Source of the DNA: an uncultured Alteromonadaceae bacterium
GTDB lineage: Bacteria > Pseudomonadota > Gammaproteobacteria > Enterobacterales > Alteromonadaceae
DNA: 64,000 bases
Assembly: GCA_947501935.1 (NCBI GenBank)
Contig: CANMXU010000019.1
Location: forward strand, 34,675-98,674
Direction: 5' to 3'
The stretch's first letter is position 1; every line of letters begins with the position of its first letter. Made by a program: the position numbers and the translations under genes. This document shows, piece after piece, positions 40,502 through 49,589 of this stretch. Under the pieces are notes generated by a model. It had not been told where the DNA came from, did not search any database, and saw only the letters and a program-made list of their open reading frames with translations.

Positions 40502-40529
40502 TGAACTTAATTAAAATGTGATACTCTTA
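40502..40529 (+). promoter_or_regulatory. Sigma-E-like promoter, small RNA copy D
   Basis: TGAACTT (40502-40508), exactly 16 bp, then TCTTA (40525-40529). The spacing is the same as in copies A-C. Confidence 0.63.
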
Positions 40530-40535
40530 CTAATT

Positions 40536-40602
40536 GAGAGCTAACCTCCCTGGACTGCTTTCTTTGTTTTATACGGCGCGTTATTTAACGCGCCTTTTTT
40601 TT
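40536..40602 (+). ncRNA. Candidate sigma-E-dependent small RNA, copy D
   Basis: About 67 nt from G40536: GAGAGCTAACCTCCCTGG, then ACTGCTTTCTTTG, and the terminator GGCGCGTT (40575-40582), ATTT, AACGCGCC (40587-40594) with T-tract. CCTCC is complementary to a GGAGG Shine-Dalgarno sequence. ACTGCTTTCTTTG resembles, with one base missing, the seed ACTGCTTTTCTTTG of enterobacterial RybB, a sigma-E-dependent porin repressor; from memory, not a database match. Most divergent copy of the four. Confidence 0.65.
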
Positions 40603-40683
40603 ACTTAAAATTCACCTGTAGCTGAATAACTATCTAATATTCAATTGAACAACTAAAGTAACTAACAGATTTTATTAGTAAAC

Positions 40684-42255
40684 TTAACTAGCAAAGTAGT
40701 TAGCTAAGAAGCTGTCAAAGTCTTGCTGATCTTCTTTTTCAATAGCAAGCTGCTGTTGGTGAGACTCAGCCACTGAACTAGTAAAATATGCTTGGTCGTA
40801 AAACTGATAATCTCGGGCCAGAGTTTTTTGACGATAAAGGTTCGCTTGTTCTAAAGCTAAAGCAGATAAACTTTTTCCATCATCAACGATTAACTTTAAT
40901 AACTGCGCAGATGGGGTAAGTTCTGGGTTATTTATTTTCAGTTGTTCATGTTCAATCGCTAAAGTATATTTTGAAGTGTTATAGGCTTTATCTAACAACT
41001 GAGCCACTTTAGCTAAATCAGTAAAAATTTCATTGCCCCATTGTTTTACTGACTTTTCTTGCTCACCGTCTTGCAAGGTTAACTCTGGATCGCGACCACG
41101 AATAACCACCTTGTCCATGTTTTTGCCAAACACTTGTTGCTGTTCACAGTCTAAATTAGGGTTGTCAACTAAAGCGCAATAGGTAAGGAATATATCAAGA
41201 AAGTAAACTTGCTCAACACTTATGCCAGTGTCTACAAACGGGTTAACATCAAGCGCGCGCACTTCAATATATTCAACACCACCACTTTGCAATGCCTCTG
41301 AAGGTTTTTCGCCTGACTTAGCCACACGTTTAGGGCGAATAGGTGCATATAATTCATTTTCAATTTGCAAAACGTTGCTATTAAGTTGTTGGTACTTGCC
41401 GTTAACTTTAACGCCAATTTTAGCAAACTCTTTTGAAGGTAAATTAATCGCCTGCTGCACACCTGCAACATAGCCTTCAAGATCGTTATAACAAATATGC
41501 AACGACGACTGTTCACTATTGGTATAACCCAAATCACTCATACGTAGCGAGGTTGCATACTCTAAATAAAGGCTGCCAGATGGAGTCTTTTTGAACGGTA
41601 ATTTATGATCATGCCCTTGTAAAAATGAGCCACAAATACTCGGTGAACTGCCATATAAATATGGAATCAACCAACAAAAGCGTTTGTAGTTTCTTAACAA
41701 AGTAAAATAGCGCGCTGAGCGGTAATCAGCTAATGGAGCTTGGTTATCATCAATTTTTTGTAAGGTTTGCCAAAAGCCATTAGAAAATGAAAAATTAAAA
41801 TGTATCCCCGAAATAACCTGCATCATACTGCCATAGCGGTTTTTCAAGCCTTGACGATATACCGTTTTCATTTTACCAATATTTGAGCTGCCATAATTGG
41901 CTAGTGGAATTTTGTCTTGATCATCAACAAAACACGGCATACTCATTGGCCACAAAAGCTCGCCATTAATATTACTTAAGGTATATTTTTGAATATCTTG
42001 TAATTGAGCGATAGCCTGTTCAGGCGATAAACTCACTGGTGTGATGAACTCTAACAAGGTTTCAGAATAATCAGTGGTAATACTTGGATGCGTTAATGCT
42101 GACCCCAACTGATGATAATGAGGTTGCTCCGATAATTTACCTTCAGGTAAAACACGTAAAGCTTCTCGTTCTATACCGCGTCCGATGCCAGTTAAAGCTG
42201 AGAGGTTTGCTTCTTGGTCAAAAGCTTGTAGATACTCGTTTAAAGAATTGGTCAA
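40684..42255 (-). CDS. gshA: Glutamate-cysteine ligase
   Basis: The first enzyme of glutathione synthesis, joining Glu and Cys with ATP. The 523-residue protein is of the proteobacterial (E. coli) type: GIGRGIEREALRV at the N-terminus, TDYSETLLEFIT, SGIHFNFSFS and YIEVRALDVNPF are conserved blocks of the glutamate/ATP site. The length is standard (E. coli 518). ATG 42255 is followed directly by the family N-terminus. It is transcribed alone and is divergent from the NhaC-type antiporter. Confidence 0.97.
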   Translation of the reverse strand: MTNSLNEYLQAFDQEANLSALTGIGRGIEREALRVLPEGKLSEQPHYHQLGSALTHPSITTDYSETLLEFITPVSLSPEQAIAQLQDIQKYTLSNINGELLWPMSMPCFVDDQDKIPLANYGSSNIGKMKTVYRQGLKNRYGSMMQVISGIHFNFSFSNGFWQTLQKIDDNQAPLADYRSARYFTLLRNYKRFCWLIPYLYGSSPSICGSFLQGHDHKLPFKKTPSGSLYLEYATSLRMSDLGYTNSEQSSLHICYNDLEGYVAGVQQAINLPSKEFAKIGVKVNGKYQQLNSNVLQIENELYAPIRPKRVAKSGEKPSEALQSGGVEYIEVRALDVNPFVDTGISVEQVYFLDIFLTYCALVDNPNLDCEQQQVFGKNMDKVVIRGRDPELTLQDGEQEKSVKQWGNEIFTDLAKVAQLLDKAYNTSKYTLAIEHEQLKINNPELTPSAQLLKLIVDDGKSLSALALEQANLYRQKTLARDYQFYDQAYFTSSVAESHQQQLAIEKEDQQDFDSFLANYFAS

Positions 42256-42636
42256 AATGATCCCTGTGCACGTGGCGGCGTAGTTTGTAACCCTTATTTG
42301 AGGGTAGATTACTACAATTCAATGCTCAACTTATTATTCATGAGCAATCTTTGTAAGAAATTGTTTATGAAATACCAAATTCATTAAGTTATTTCCCACA
42401 CAAAGCCGCATTAGCGAGCTAAGAACAAGCAAACAACATTGGTATCACTGCTTCTAATGACCGCAAACATCACTATTTAATTGCATAATTTTTCAAAGCT
42501 ACATTTGAGCACATATTTAAAAGCCATTAATAGGTAAAATATTTTTCTTAATCACCCACAGTAGCTGTTAGTATTGCCAGTGACTTACTTTTAGCAATTA
42601 CTCTTTTTTCTTAAACTCAAGTTAACACTAAATATT
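42256..42636. other. Divergent intergenic region gshA / antiporter
   Basis: These 381 bp hold both start regions. A small stem (CCCTTATTTGAGGG) lies just upstream of gshA. No gene, strong promoter or regulator site could be supported. Confidence 0.5.
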
Positions 42637-43995
42637 ATGCAAGATAGTCCATTAAGTTTACTGCCGCCGTTATTAGCCATTGTAATAGCCATCTGGCGAA
42701 AAAACGCCTTATTTGCCCTTCTTTGCGGCTTAATATTATCTTTTACCATGATAGCAAACTGGAACCCTATAATCGGGGTCAGTGACAGTGCTCTCGGGTT
42801 AGCTAATGTATTTAGTAGCTTAAGCAATATTTATATTGTCAGCTTTAGCTTATTAATAGGCGCGTTAGTCACCTTGATGAATCAATCAGGTGCGGTAAAT
42901 GGTTTTATTCAACACTTAGCGCAGTTAAATTTGGTTAAGTCATCGCGTCAAGCGAGTATGTTACCCACTATTATCGGCACCAGTATTTTCACCGATACTA
43001 ATTTAAGTTTATTTACCGCCGGCATGGCTAGCCAAAAAGTATTTGACCAACATAAATTAAGCCGTGCTCGCCTAGCTTACTTAATAGATTCAACTTGTGC
43101 ACCGGTCAGTATTTTATTTTTACTAAATGGCTGGGGCGCATACGTACTTGGCTTATTAGACGGATATCAGTTTGACGATCCGGTTGGCATTTTAATTGGC
43201 ACAGTCTTTTTTAATGTTTATGCCATTGTTGCCGTAGTACTCGCCTATTACACCGCCTACAGCGGTAAAGTTTTTGGTCCAATGAAACACGCCGACTCAA
43301 CTATAGAAAGTAACGGCCAAGAAGAAATTTCTCAAATAGCGCCAGCAAAAGTAATGTGGCTGCCGTTATGTGCGTTATTGCTATTCACTTTTGCTTTATT
43401 ATATATAACAGGTGAAGGGGATTTACGCCGCGGCTCAGGCTCTTTCTCTGTATTTTGGGCGATTGTCAGCTCATTAGTTATTTTAATAAGCCTGATAGCC
43501 TATTACCGATTATTATCACTGAAAAAAACTATATCAGCACTCGGCCAAGGCATACGTTATATGGTGCCTGCGGTAAGTATTTTAGTACTGTCGTTTGCCT
43601 TTGGCGACGCCATTAAAGAACTTGGTACCGGGCTTTATGTTAGCCAATTATTAAACCTTGAAGTACCGCTATTTTTGATTGCGCCAATTTTATTTATTGC
43701 TGCCGGCATTATGGCTTTTGCCACAGGTACCTCGTGGGGAACGTTCGCGATATTAGTTCCTATTGCCGTACCTATCGCGCTAGAAAGCGGTTTGCCAGTA
43801 GAGTTTTTAGTTGCCGCTGTTCTAGGTGGTGGTATTTTTGGCGACCACGCTTCACCTATTTCAGACACCACCGTAGTTGCTTCAATCGCCAGTGGCTGTG
43901 ACCATTTTGAGCATGTTAAAACTCAGCTTCCCTACGCACTCGTTGGCGCAACGGTAACTTTAGTTGCTTACCTTTTATATGGGCTAACCTTTTAG
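42637..43995 (+). CDS. NhaC-family Na+/H+ antiporter
   Basis: A 452-residue membrane protein with about 11-12 helices. Family signatures are present: MLPTIIGTSIFTDTNLSLF, a Thr/Ser-rich FATGTSWGTFAILVPIA and GGGIFGDHASPISDTTV. NhaC-type proteins exchange Na+ (sometimes amino acids) for H+. It starts directly with membrane helix 1. It fits sodium handling in a marine cell that also uses a Na+ flagellar motor (pomAB). The substrate has not been established from sequence. Confidence 0.88.
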   Translation: MQDSPLSLLPPLLAIVIAIWRKNALFALLCGLILSFTMIANWNPIIGVSDSALGLANVFSSLSNIYIVSFSLLIGALVTLMNQSGAVNGFIQHLAQLNLVKSSRQASMLPTIIGTSIFTDTNLSLFTAGMASQKVFDQHKLSRARLAYLIDSTCAPVSILFLLNGWGAYVLGLLDGYQFDDPVGILIGTVFFNVYAIVAVVLAYYTAYSGKVFGPMKHADSTIESNGQEEISQIAPAKVMWLPLCALLLFTFALLYITGEGDLRRGSGSFSVFWAIVSSLVILISLIAYYRLLSLKKTISALGQGIRYMVPAVSILVLSFAFGDAIKELGTGLYVSQLLNLEVPLFLIAPILFIAAGIMAFATGTSWGTFAILVPIAVPIALESGLPVEFLVAAVLGGGIFGDHASPISDTTVVASIASGCDHFEHVKTQLPYALVGATVTLVAYLLYGLTF

Positions 43996-44019
43996 CCTCT
44001 GAACTTATGAGCCTTTGAC

Positions 44020-44733
44020 ATGATGAATTGCCCAGCATTTAGCATTGTTGATCAACAAAGCGAGTTTATTGTTGTCGATAAAGCCGCCGATATAAACTTT
44101 CATGATGAAGATGAACTCGGCTCAGGGCTTTTTAGCCAAGTAAAAAGTCACTTAAATTTAAGCGAACTTTACCCTGTGCACCGGCTTGATAAAATGACCT
44201 CAGGTTTGATTATTTTTGCTAAAAGTTTAGTGGCTGCACAAAGCTTTCAAACTCAGTTTGAACAGCATAATATTCAAAAATATTATCTCGCTATTGCAGC
44301 AAATAAACCCACTAAAAAACAGGGTTTAATTAAGGGTGATATGAGTAAAAGTCGTCGCGGCATGTGGAAATTATTACGTAGCCAAAATAATCCCGCAATC
44401 ACCCAGTTTTTTTCTTATAGCATTGGCGCTGGTCGACGACTTTATTTACTTAAACCACATTCAGGAAAAACCCACCAAATACGCGTGGCCTTAAACAGCA
44501 TTGGCGTGCCAATTTTAGGTGATGCCTTATACAACAGTACAGCAGCTACAAAAAACACTGAAGCTACTGACCGAGGTTACTTACATGCCTACGCACTAAG
44601 CTTTAACTTTGCTGGTGAAGACTACTGTTATCTACTTCCGCCAAACAGCGGCAGCGTATTTAATGAAACCGCAGTAACTGAGCAGTTAAACGAATTAACT
44701 CAGCCTTGGCAATTAGCTTGGCCAAAAGTTTAA
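44020..44733 (+). CDS. RluA-family pseudouridine synthase
   Basis: A 237-residue enzyme converting U to pseudouridine in RNA. The catalytic Asp is in VHRLDKMTSGL; RRLYLLKPHSGKTHQIRVAL and PILGDALY complete the family motifs. It lacks an S4 domain and is shorter than RluC/RluD, fitting the small Rlu group found in marine gammaproteobacteria. The target position is unknown. It begins 24 bp after the antiporter gene, so the two may be cotranscribed. Confidence 0.9.
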   Translation: MMNCPAFSIVDQQSEFIVVDKAADINFHDEDELGSGLFSQVKSHLNLSELYPVHRLDKMTSGLIIFAKSLVAAQSFQTQFEQHNIQKYYLAIAANKPTKKQGLIKGDMSKSRRGMWKLLRSQNNPAITQFFSYSIGAGRRLYLLKPHSGKTHQIRVALNSIGVPILGDALYNSTAATKNTEATDRGYLHAYALSFNFAGEDYCYLLPPNSGSVFNETAVTEQLNELTQPWQLAWPKV

Positions 44734-44756
44734 TTTATAATAAAAGCTTCCAGATC

Positions 44757-44783
44757 AAAAAAACCGACAAATGTCGGTTTTTT
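44757..44783. terminator. Bidirectional terminator
   Basis: AAAACCGACA and TGTCGGTTTT with a 2-base inner gap, plus A- and T-runs on both sides. It lies between the convergent pseudouridine synthase and NSS transporter genes. Short TTTTAGC-type repeats follow it (44793-44831). Confidence 0.85.
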
Positions 44784-44837
44784 ACTTTTCACTTATAGCT
44801 TTTAGCTTTTCACTTTAAGCTTTAAGCTTTAAATAAT

Positions 44838-46208
44838 TTATAACGAATGGATAAATACAATCGCAATTGCCGCCGGACAAACGAACTTGGTGTACCAAGG
44901 CCAAACTTTCCAAAACAAGCTATTTTCAACCTCGTCATTACCCTCTTTAATTTCGGCTAATAACTCACTACGATGCCATATCCAACCGACAAATACACAG
45001 CAAAGCATGGCAATAATTGGCTGCCAATATTGCGTTGCAAGAATCGCCACAAAATCGAGCATAAACGATAAGTTAAAAACAATAACCACACTGAATAATA
45101 AAATAATTAAGCCAATAACGGTGGTGGCTGTTTCACGTTTTAAATTATGACGTTCAACCGCATAAGACACTGGTCCTTCTAACATCGAAATAGACGAGGT
45201 TAATGCCGCGATAGACATTAAAACAAAGAATGCTAAAGCAACAAATAATCCTACGCCGCCCATGCTGTCAAACAAGGTTGGTAAAACCGTAAATACTAAA
45301 CTTGAACCTGAAATTAAACTGCCATCTTCAGCAAAAATAGCCACTCCTTGCGCCTGAGCAACATACATAGCTGGAATAATTAACAGCCCAGCAAGAAAGG
45401 CAATAGATACATCAATTAAGGTTACTTGTGCGCCTAAGGTTACTAAGTTTTCTTTTTTGGAAATGTAAGAGCCATAAATAACCATGACACTCGTACCAAG
45501 TGATAACGAGAAAAAGGCTTGGCCTAAAGCGCTGATCAATAAGTTGGGATCTAACAACCTTGAAACATCAGGATTTAAATACGCTTCAAGACCTTCACTA
45601 GCGCCATCAAGGGTGAATACATAACTAGTAAGCAACACCATTAAACCAATCAATAATGGCATTAAGCGTTTTGACCATTTTTCAATACCGTTTTCAACAC
45701 CACGACGAATAATGACGATAGTTAACGCCATAAAAACTGAAGTGAAAAACAAGTTCCGCGCTAAACTGTGGGTGATCACCCAATCGGCACTGATTTGCAT
45801 ATTAGCCAAAAGAAACAGTGGCTCAATGGCATAAGACATCATCCAGCCAGCAATAATACCGTAAAAGCTTAAAATAAGCGCTGCGCAAATAATACCGCCA
45901 AAACCCACTACAAAAGCAAAGCGTTTTTGCCATAACGTGCGCGACATTTTTTGCAATGACGTTACCGCATTTGCTTGCCCATAACGACCAATAAGCAACT
46001 CGGCCATAAAAGCTGGATAAGCCAAACAAAAAGCTAGTACTAAATACACTAATACAAATGCTGCACCGCCATTACTGGCCGTTTGTGTAGGGAAGCCCCA
46101 AATGTTACCCAAACCAACAGCTGAACCTGCTGCTGCCATAATAAAGCCCATTCGCGAACTAAACCCGCCTCTAGAAACCGCCATTAAAATCTTCTTTGTT
46201 GTAAACAA
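44838..46208 (-). CDS. Sodium-dependent NSS-family transporter
   Basis: A 456-residue neurotransmitter:sodium symporter family protein. The hallmark first helix is GSAVGLGNIWGFP with the Na+/substrate site, and 11-12 membrane segments are seen. Bacterial members take up amino acids or related solutes with Na+; the substrate here is unknown. A short C-terminal tail ends VFIHSL. The - strand gene is monocistronic, closed by the terminator at 44757. Confidence 0.92.
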   Translation of the reverse strand: MFTTKKILMAVSRGGFSSRMGFIMAAAGSAVGLGNIWGFPTQTASNGGAAFVLVYLVLAFCLAYPAFMAELLIGRYGQANAVTSLQKMSRTLWQKRFAFVVGFGGIICAALILSFYGIIAGWMMSYAIEPLFLLANMQISADWVITHSLARNLFFTSVFMALTIVIIRRGVENGIEKWSKRLMPLLIGLMVLLTSYVFTLDGASEGLEAYLNPDVSRLLDPNLLISALGQAFFSLSLGTSVMVIYGSYISKKENLVTLGAQVTLIDVSIAFLAGLLIIPAMYVAQAQGVAIFAEDGSLISGSSLVFTVLPTLFDSMGGVGLFVALAFFVLMSIAALTSSISMLEGPVSYAVERHNLKRETATTVIGLIILLFSVVIVFNLSFMLDFVAILATQYWQPIIAMLCCVFVGWIWHRSELLAEIKEGNDEVENSLFWKVWPWYTKFVCPAAIAIVFIHSL

Positions 46209-46520
46209 TTGCTGACTAATCTACTTAATGTTGAGAAAAAAGAACAGCCTCAAAGCGTTAAAGTTAGTTAGCTTTAATGAAAAGATATCTTGCCAAAATA
46301 ATATCGCTTATGTTCTCACAGCATTTAAAGTACAAATAAAAACATTAAATTCAGTAAGTTAAATCAAGCAGCGACAAGCTAACCTTCTTAGATTAAACAC
46401 TTAGCAGACAATAGATACAAAAAATAAATGACAAAAAACAACAAAGATTAACGAAACAAATCATTAAGGAAAAATAATAACTCTGAGGCTATTTGTTATG
46501 CGGGTATTCTTGCTAACTAG
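46209..46520. other. Intergenic region upstream of the NSS transporter
   Basis: These 312 bp are AT-rich with A-runs near 46420-46470. I see no gene, repeat or well-defined promoter. Confidence 0.4.
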
Positions 46521-46592
46521 AAGGGGTCGGTGACAGTTGAAAGTAATAATTATATCAATATCACCTCAATTTGATTTTGTCACCGACCCCTA
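46521..46592. repeat. Hairpin repeat element 2a
   Basis: AGGGGTCGGTGACA (46522-46535) and TGTCACCGACCCCT (46578-46591) form perfect inverted arms. The 42-bp core (GTTGAAAGTAATAATT...) is shared with element 2b at two mismatches and same orientation, but differs from elements 1a/1b. It lies 33 bp beyond the stop codon of the lipoprotein gene. Confidence 0.9.
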
Positions 46593-46625
46593 TATGAAAA
46601 ATGCAATTTAGAAACAACAAAAAGG

Positions 46626-47192
46626 CTAGCTGCGAATTCTTGTTTTATTAAGTCTGCTTTGACAATACTCAAGTCTTTCAGCCGAAGTTTGTTCTAGTTC
46701 GATTTCTGTTGGTACGATATCCATAAGCGCCTTATTCGAATCTTTAGTATTTTCGACTAAATACAAATTTTTTCTTTTTTCTGATTGCTGCAATTTATTT
46801 ACATCAACTAAAGTCACAGTCAATTTAGCTGTTGGCCCACCATTCACCCAAGCAACTCCTCCTATGTTTCTATTTCTTGATCTAACGCACCAGCTAGGCT
46901 TTTTAATCTCATTCACTATAAAGGCATCATATCCATTTGTTTCTGCCAGAATCGATGCGTGGTAAAATGCCATGCTACGTGCTCGTTTATGTGTTCCTAA
47001 TTCAGCAAGTTTGGCTGTTATACGATATTTGTTTTCATCTAGTTTTTCCTGTGTAATTCCTACAGGAAATTGTACAGGTAACAATCTAGATTCATGCTCA
47101 ACCACTTTCACTACTTTGTACGGCACTTGTGTTTGCGCACAGCTAGATAAAAACATACATACAAGTAGCGCTTTGGGAATAGGTAATTTCAT
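46626..47192 (-). CDS. Small lipoprotein, possibly CC0125-like
   Basis: A 188-residue lipoprotein (lipobox FLSSC, Cys18). A segment from KYRITAKL to NGYDAFIV resembles CC0125/CC1285-type lipoproteins, where a stress-like alpha/beta fold with a conserved Asn-Gly-Tyr is found. The tail is charged and ends RLNKTRIRS. The function is unknown. Like the LEA-like gene at 12383, it lies on the - strand between two copies of a hairpin element (46521-46592 and 47337-47408) with a core specific to this locus. Confidence 0.7.
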   Translation of the reverse strand: MKLPIPKALLVCMFLSSCAQTQVPYKVVKVVEHESRLLPVQFPVGITQEKLDENKYRITAKLAELGTHKRARSMAFYHASILAETNGYDAFIVNEIKKPSWCVRSRNRNIGGVAWVNGGPTAKLTVTLVDVNKLQQSEKRKNLYLVENTKDSNKALMDIVPTEIELEQTSAERLEYCQSRLNKTRIRS

Positions 47193-47282
47193 TCACTTTA
47201 TCCATGTGTTAATTAAATTTTATAAAGGTACAAATTGCACTTACAATTGCTAATATATCACCCCTGCTTTATCTATGTATAT

Positions 47283-47463
47283 TTAAAAAAGCTATATTAA
47301 TAAAGGTGATACGAAAAGGCGCATGTCAAAAGATAGAAGGGGTCGGTGACAGTTGAAAGTAATAATTATATCGATATCACCTCACTTTGATTTTGTCACC
47401 GACCCCTTAATGAGCTTAAAAAACCTATATTAATAGTGGTGCTACGAAAAGGCTGCATGTTAA
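47283..47463. repeat. Direct repeats flanking hairpin element 2b
   Basis: A 48-bp sequence (TTAAAAAAGCTATATTAATA...) at 47283-47330 recurs at 47416-47463 (TTAAAAAACCTATATTAATA...) with a few mismatches. Element 2b lies between them. Confidence 0.8.
47337..47408. repeat. Hairpin repeat element 2b
   Basis: AAGGGGTCGGTGACA (47337-47351) and TGTCACCGACCCCTT (47394-47408) are perfect 15-bp arms. The core differs from 2a at only two positions. It lies 145 bp upstream of the lipoprotein start, in the 371-bp gap between it and yajQ. Confidence 0.9.
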
Positions 47464-47492
47464 GTAACTATAAAGCTTGGGATTATCGGCAT

Positions 47493-47529
47493 AAAAAAAG
47501 CCTTAAACTGTGACTTAGTTCAAGGCCTT
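47493..47529 (-). terminator. Intrinsic terminator of yajQ
   Basis: On the - strand, CCTTGAACT, a 7-base loop and AGTTTAAGG (8 of 9 pairs) are followed by C and a T-run (the A-run 47493-47499 on the + strand). Confidence 0.8.
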
Positions 47530-47563
47530 TAATTCTAAAAAATCTGATGATTTTAGTTTCGAA

Positions 47564-48046
47564 TTAATCTTTAAAGTTATCAAATTGGAACGACTGCTCA
47601 AGCTCAGCTTCTCGTACTAGCTTCATTACAGCTTGTAAGTCATCACGCTTCTTACCTGTAACTCTTAATTTGTCACCCTGTATTGCCGCTTGTACTTTAA
47701 TTTTACTGTCTTTAATTAATTTAACGACTTTTTTTGCAACAGGTTGCTCAATGCCTTCTTGAAAAGATACTTGCTGAGAAACTGTTTTACCTGAATAAGA
47801 TGGTTCACCAACATTCATCGCTTTGGCGTCAATTTGACGTTTCATTAGTTGCACACGCAAAATATCCACCATTTGCTTTACTTGAAAAACTTCGTTCGCT
47901 TTTACAGCAACATTGGGTTTTTTCCACTCAAAGCTTGCTTCAACACCTCTAAAGTCGAATCGAGTTGACAGCTCGCGAGTACAGTTTTCCACGGCGTTAC
48001 GAACTTCTTCTAAGTTAATTTCAGAAATAATATCTAATGAAGGCAT
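47564..48046 (-). CDS. yajQ: YajQ family nucleotide-binding protein
   Basis: A 160-residue protein of the YajQ family, in which some members bind cyclic di-GMP and modulate transcription. The sequence is collinear: [43 protein letters not shown] and [11 protein letters not shown] are the conserved blocks. It has normal length and no extra domains. A link with the PilZ protein at 24011 through c-di-GMP is possible but only by family knowledge. Confidence 0.95.
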   Translation of the reverse strand: MPSLDIISEINLEEVRNAVENCTRELSTRFDFRGVEASFEWKKPNVAVKANEVFQVKQMVDILRVQLMKRQIDAKAMNVGEPSYSGKTVSQQVSFQEGIEQPVAKKVVKLIKDSKIKVQAAIQGDKLRVTGKKRDDLQAVMKLVREAELEQSFQFDNFKD

Positions 48047-48238
48047 AAATTTTCTCTTTGATTATTTTCATCTACGAAAAGTTAGGCATATATTAACAAA
48101 CTCTTTTATGATAGCCAAAGCCTTACGTGAAAGTGTACAAACAATTCGCTCATGTTAAGATAATCCCTTATGCGCCTGTACGCATCGCCCTTACCCATAC
48201 AAGTTAATTCATGAAAAACCACCAATGACAAAGCAACC

Positions 48239-48586
48239 ATGAAAAACAAAAATTATTTAGCTTTTATCTGCTCGTTAGCATTTACTATTGGGCTATATTT
48301 TTCACCATTAATGCCTATGGTTTTAAGCACTTTCGCGTTAGATACTATCGGACATTTTGTCGGTTTTTTCTTCCTGAGTTGGCTGCTTTATAATTTAATT
48401 AATATTTCATTAGTTAGTACTTGCCTGTGTATGATGTTCTACGCCGGCCTTAGTGAAATTGGCCAGTATTACTTAGGCTTTCGAAATGGTGAAGTACGAG
48501 ATTTTATCGCTGATGTTTTTGGCGTTTTGTTATTCGCTGTAGTTGCCAGCAGTTATCGCTATTTTAAAAAGCGACCAGCACTATGA
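48239..48586 (+). CDS. VanZ-like small membrane protein
   Basis: A 115-residue protein with four membrane segments and a VanZ-like core (DTIGHFVGFFFLSWLL, RNGEVRDFIADVFGV). VanZ proteins were named from glycopeptide resistance loci, but small chromosomal ones have no known activity. Its TGA overlaps the panE ATG (ATGA), so translation is probably coupled. Confidence 0.8.
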   Translation: MKNKNYLAFICSLAFTIGLYFSPLMPMVLSTFALDTIGHFVGFFFLSWLLYNLINISLVSTCLCMMFYAGLSEIGQYYLGFRNGEVRDFIADVFGVLLFAVVASSYRYFKKRPAL

Positions 48587-49530
48587 ATATTGTTATCGTT
48601 GGCCAAGGGGCAATCGGCTTATTATGTTATGCACACATAAGCCAAGTAACGGCTAAGCAAACCTCTTTGCTTAGTTCTGCGAACCAGCACGAAAATACTA
48701 ATTTCACCTTTACTGATCACCATAACCACGAGCACAATTTTGCAATTAATAACGCAGAAGTTAATGAGCTTAAGCAAGCCGATGTTATTGTTTATTGCGT
48801 TAAGTCATATCAAGTATGCCAAGCAGTTAAAGAGACTCAGCCTTTTTTAAAAGCCAATGCCTTAATGGTATTAGCGCACAATGGTATGGGCTGTGTTGAA
48901 GAACTTGCCAGCAAGGTCGATTTAAACATAACTCAGCCACTTTTAGCGATGTTGATGACCCATGGTAGTAAAAAGCTCAGTAGCAGCCATATTGAGCATA
49001 CTGGCGTAGGTGTAATTGATATAGGTTTAGTTGATATAGATCTAGCTGAAAGAGGAACTCTAGCGACTAGCCAAGCAGAAAATCGAGTTCAACAGCTGTT
49101 AAGTATATTAACTTCAGCTATGCCGCCGGTGCATTGGCACAACAATATTCAGCAAAAGCAATGGCTAAAATTGGCGGTAAATTGTGTGATAAACCCAATA
49201 ACAGCAATAAATAACATCGATAACGGACAAGTAAATTCAGCCCAATATAAACCGTTAATAGAAAAAGTAATGACGGAAGTAGTGACTGTCGCCAAAAGTG
49301 TTGGTGTGCTGTTAAAATTTGATGAACTGATAACAACAGTATTAACTGTTGCAGATGCTACCGCTAAAAACTGTTCGTCGATGCGCGCTGATGTGCTGGC
49401 CAATAAAACCACTGAAATAGATTATATCAATGGTTATATACATAACTTAGGTAAGCAAAATGGGATAGCCACGCCAGAAAATACCCAACTATGGCAGACG
49501 GTAAAAGCGCTAGAAGCGCTAAGCCATTAA
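48583..49530 (+). CDS. panE: 2-dehydropantoate 2-reductase
   Basis: An NADPH-dependent enzyme of pantothenate/CoA synthesis reducing ketopantoate to pantoate. The N-terminal dinucleotide motif is GQGAIGLL; LAHNGMGCVEEL, KLAVNCVINPITA (with the catalytic Lys) and DYINGYIHNLG are family features. The length of 315 residues is typical. It overlaps the VanZ-like gene by 4 bp. Confidence 0.9.
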   Translation: MNIVIVGQGAIGLLCYAHISQVTAKQTSLLSSANQHENTNFTFTDHHNHEHNFAINNAEVNELKQADVIVYCVKSYQVCQAVKETQPFLKANALMVLAHNGMGCVEELASKVDLNITQPLLAMLMTHGSKKLSSSHIEHTGVGVIDIGLVDIDLAERGTLATSQAENRVQQLLSILTSAMPPVHWHNNIQQKQWLKLAVNCVINPITAINNIDNGQVNSAQYKPLIEKVMTEVVTVAKSVGVLLKFDELITTVLTVADATAKNCSSMRADVLANKTTEIDYINGYIHNLGKQNGIATPENTQLWQTVKALEALSH

Positions 49531-49589
49531 GCAATAAGTGATAAGTGATAAGTGAGAAGCCGCAACTTTTAGCTTTTGGCTTCTAGCTT

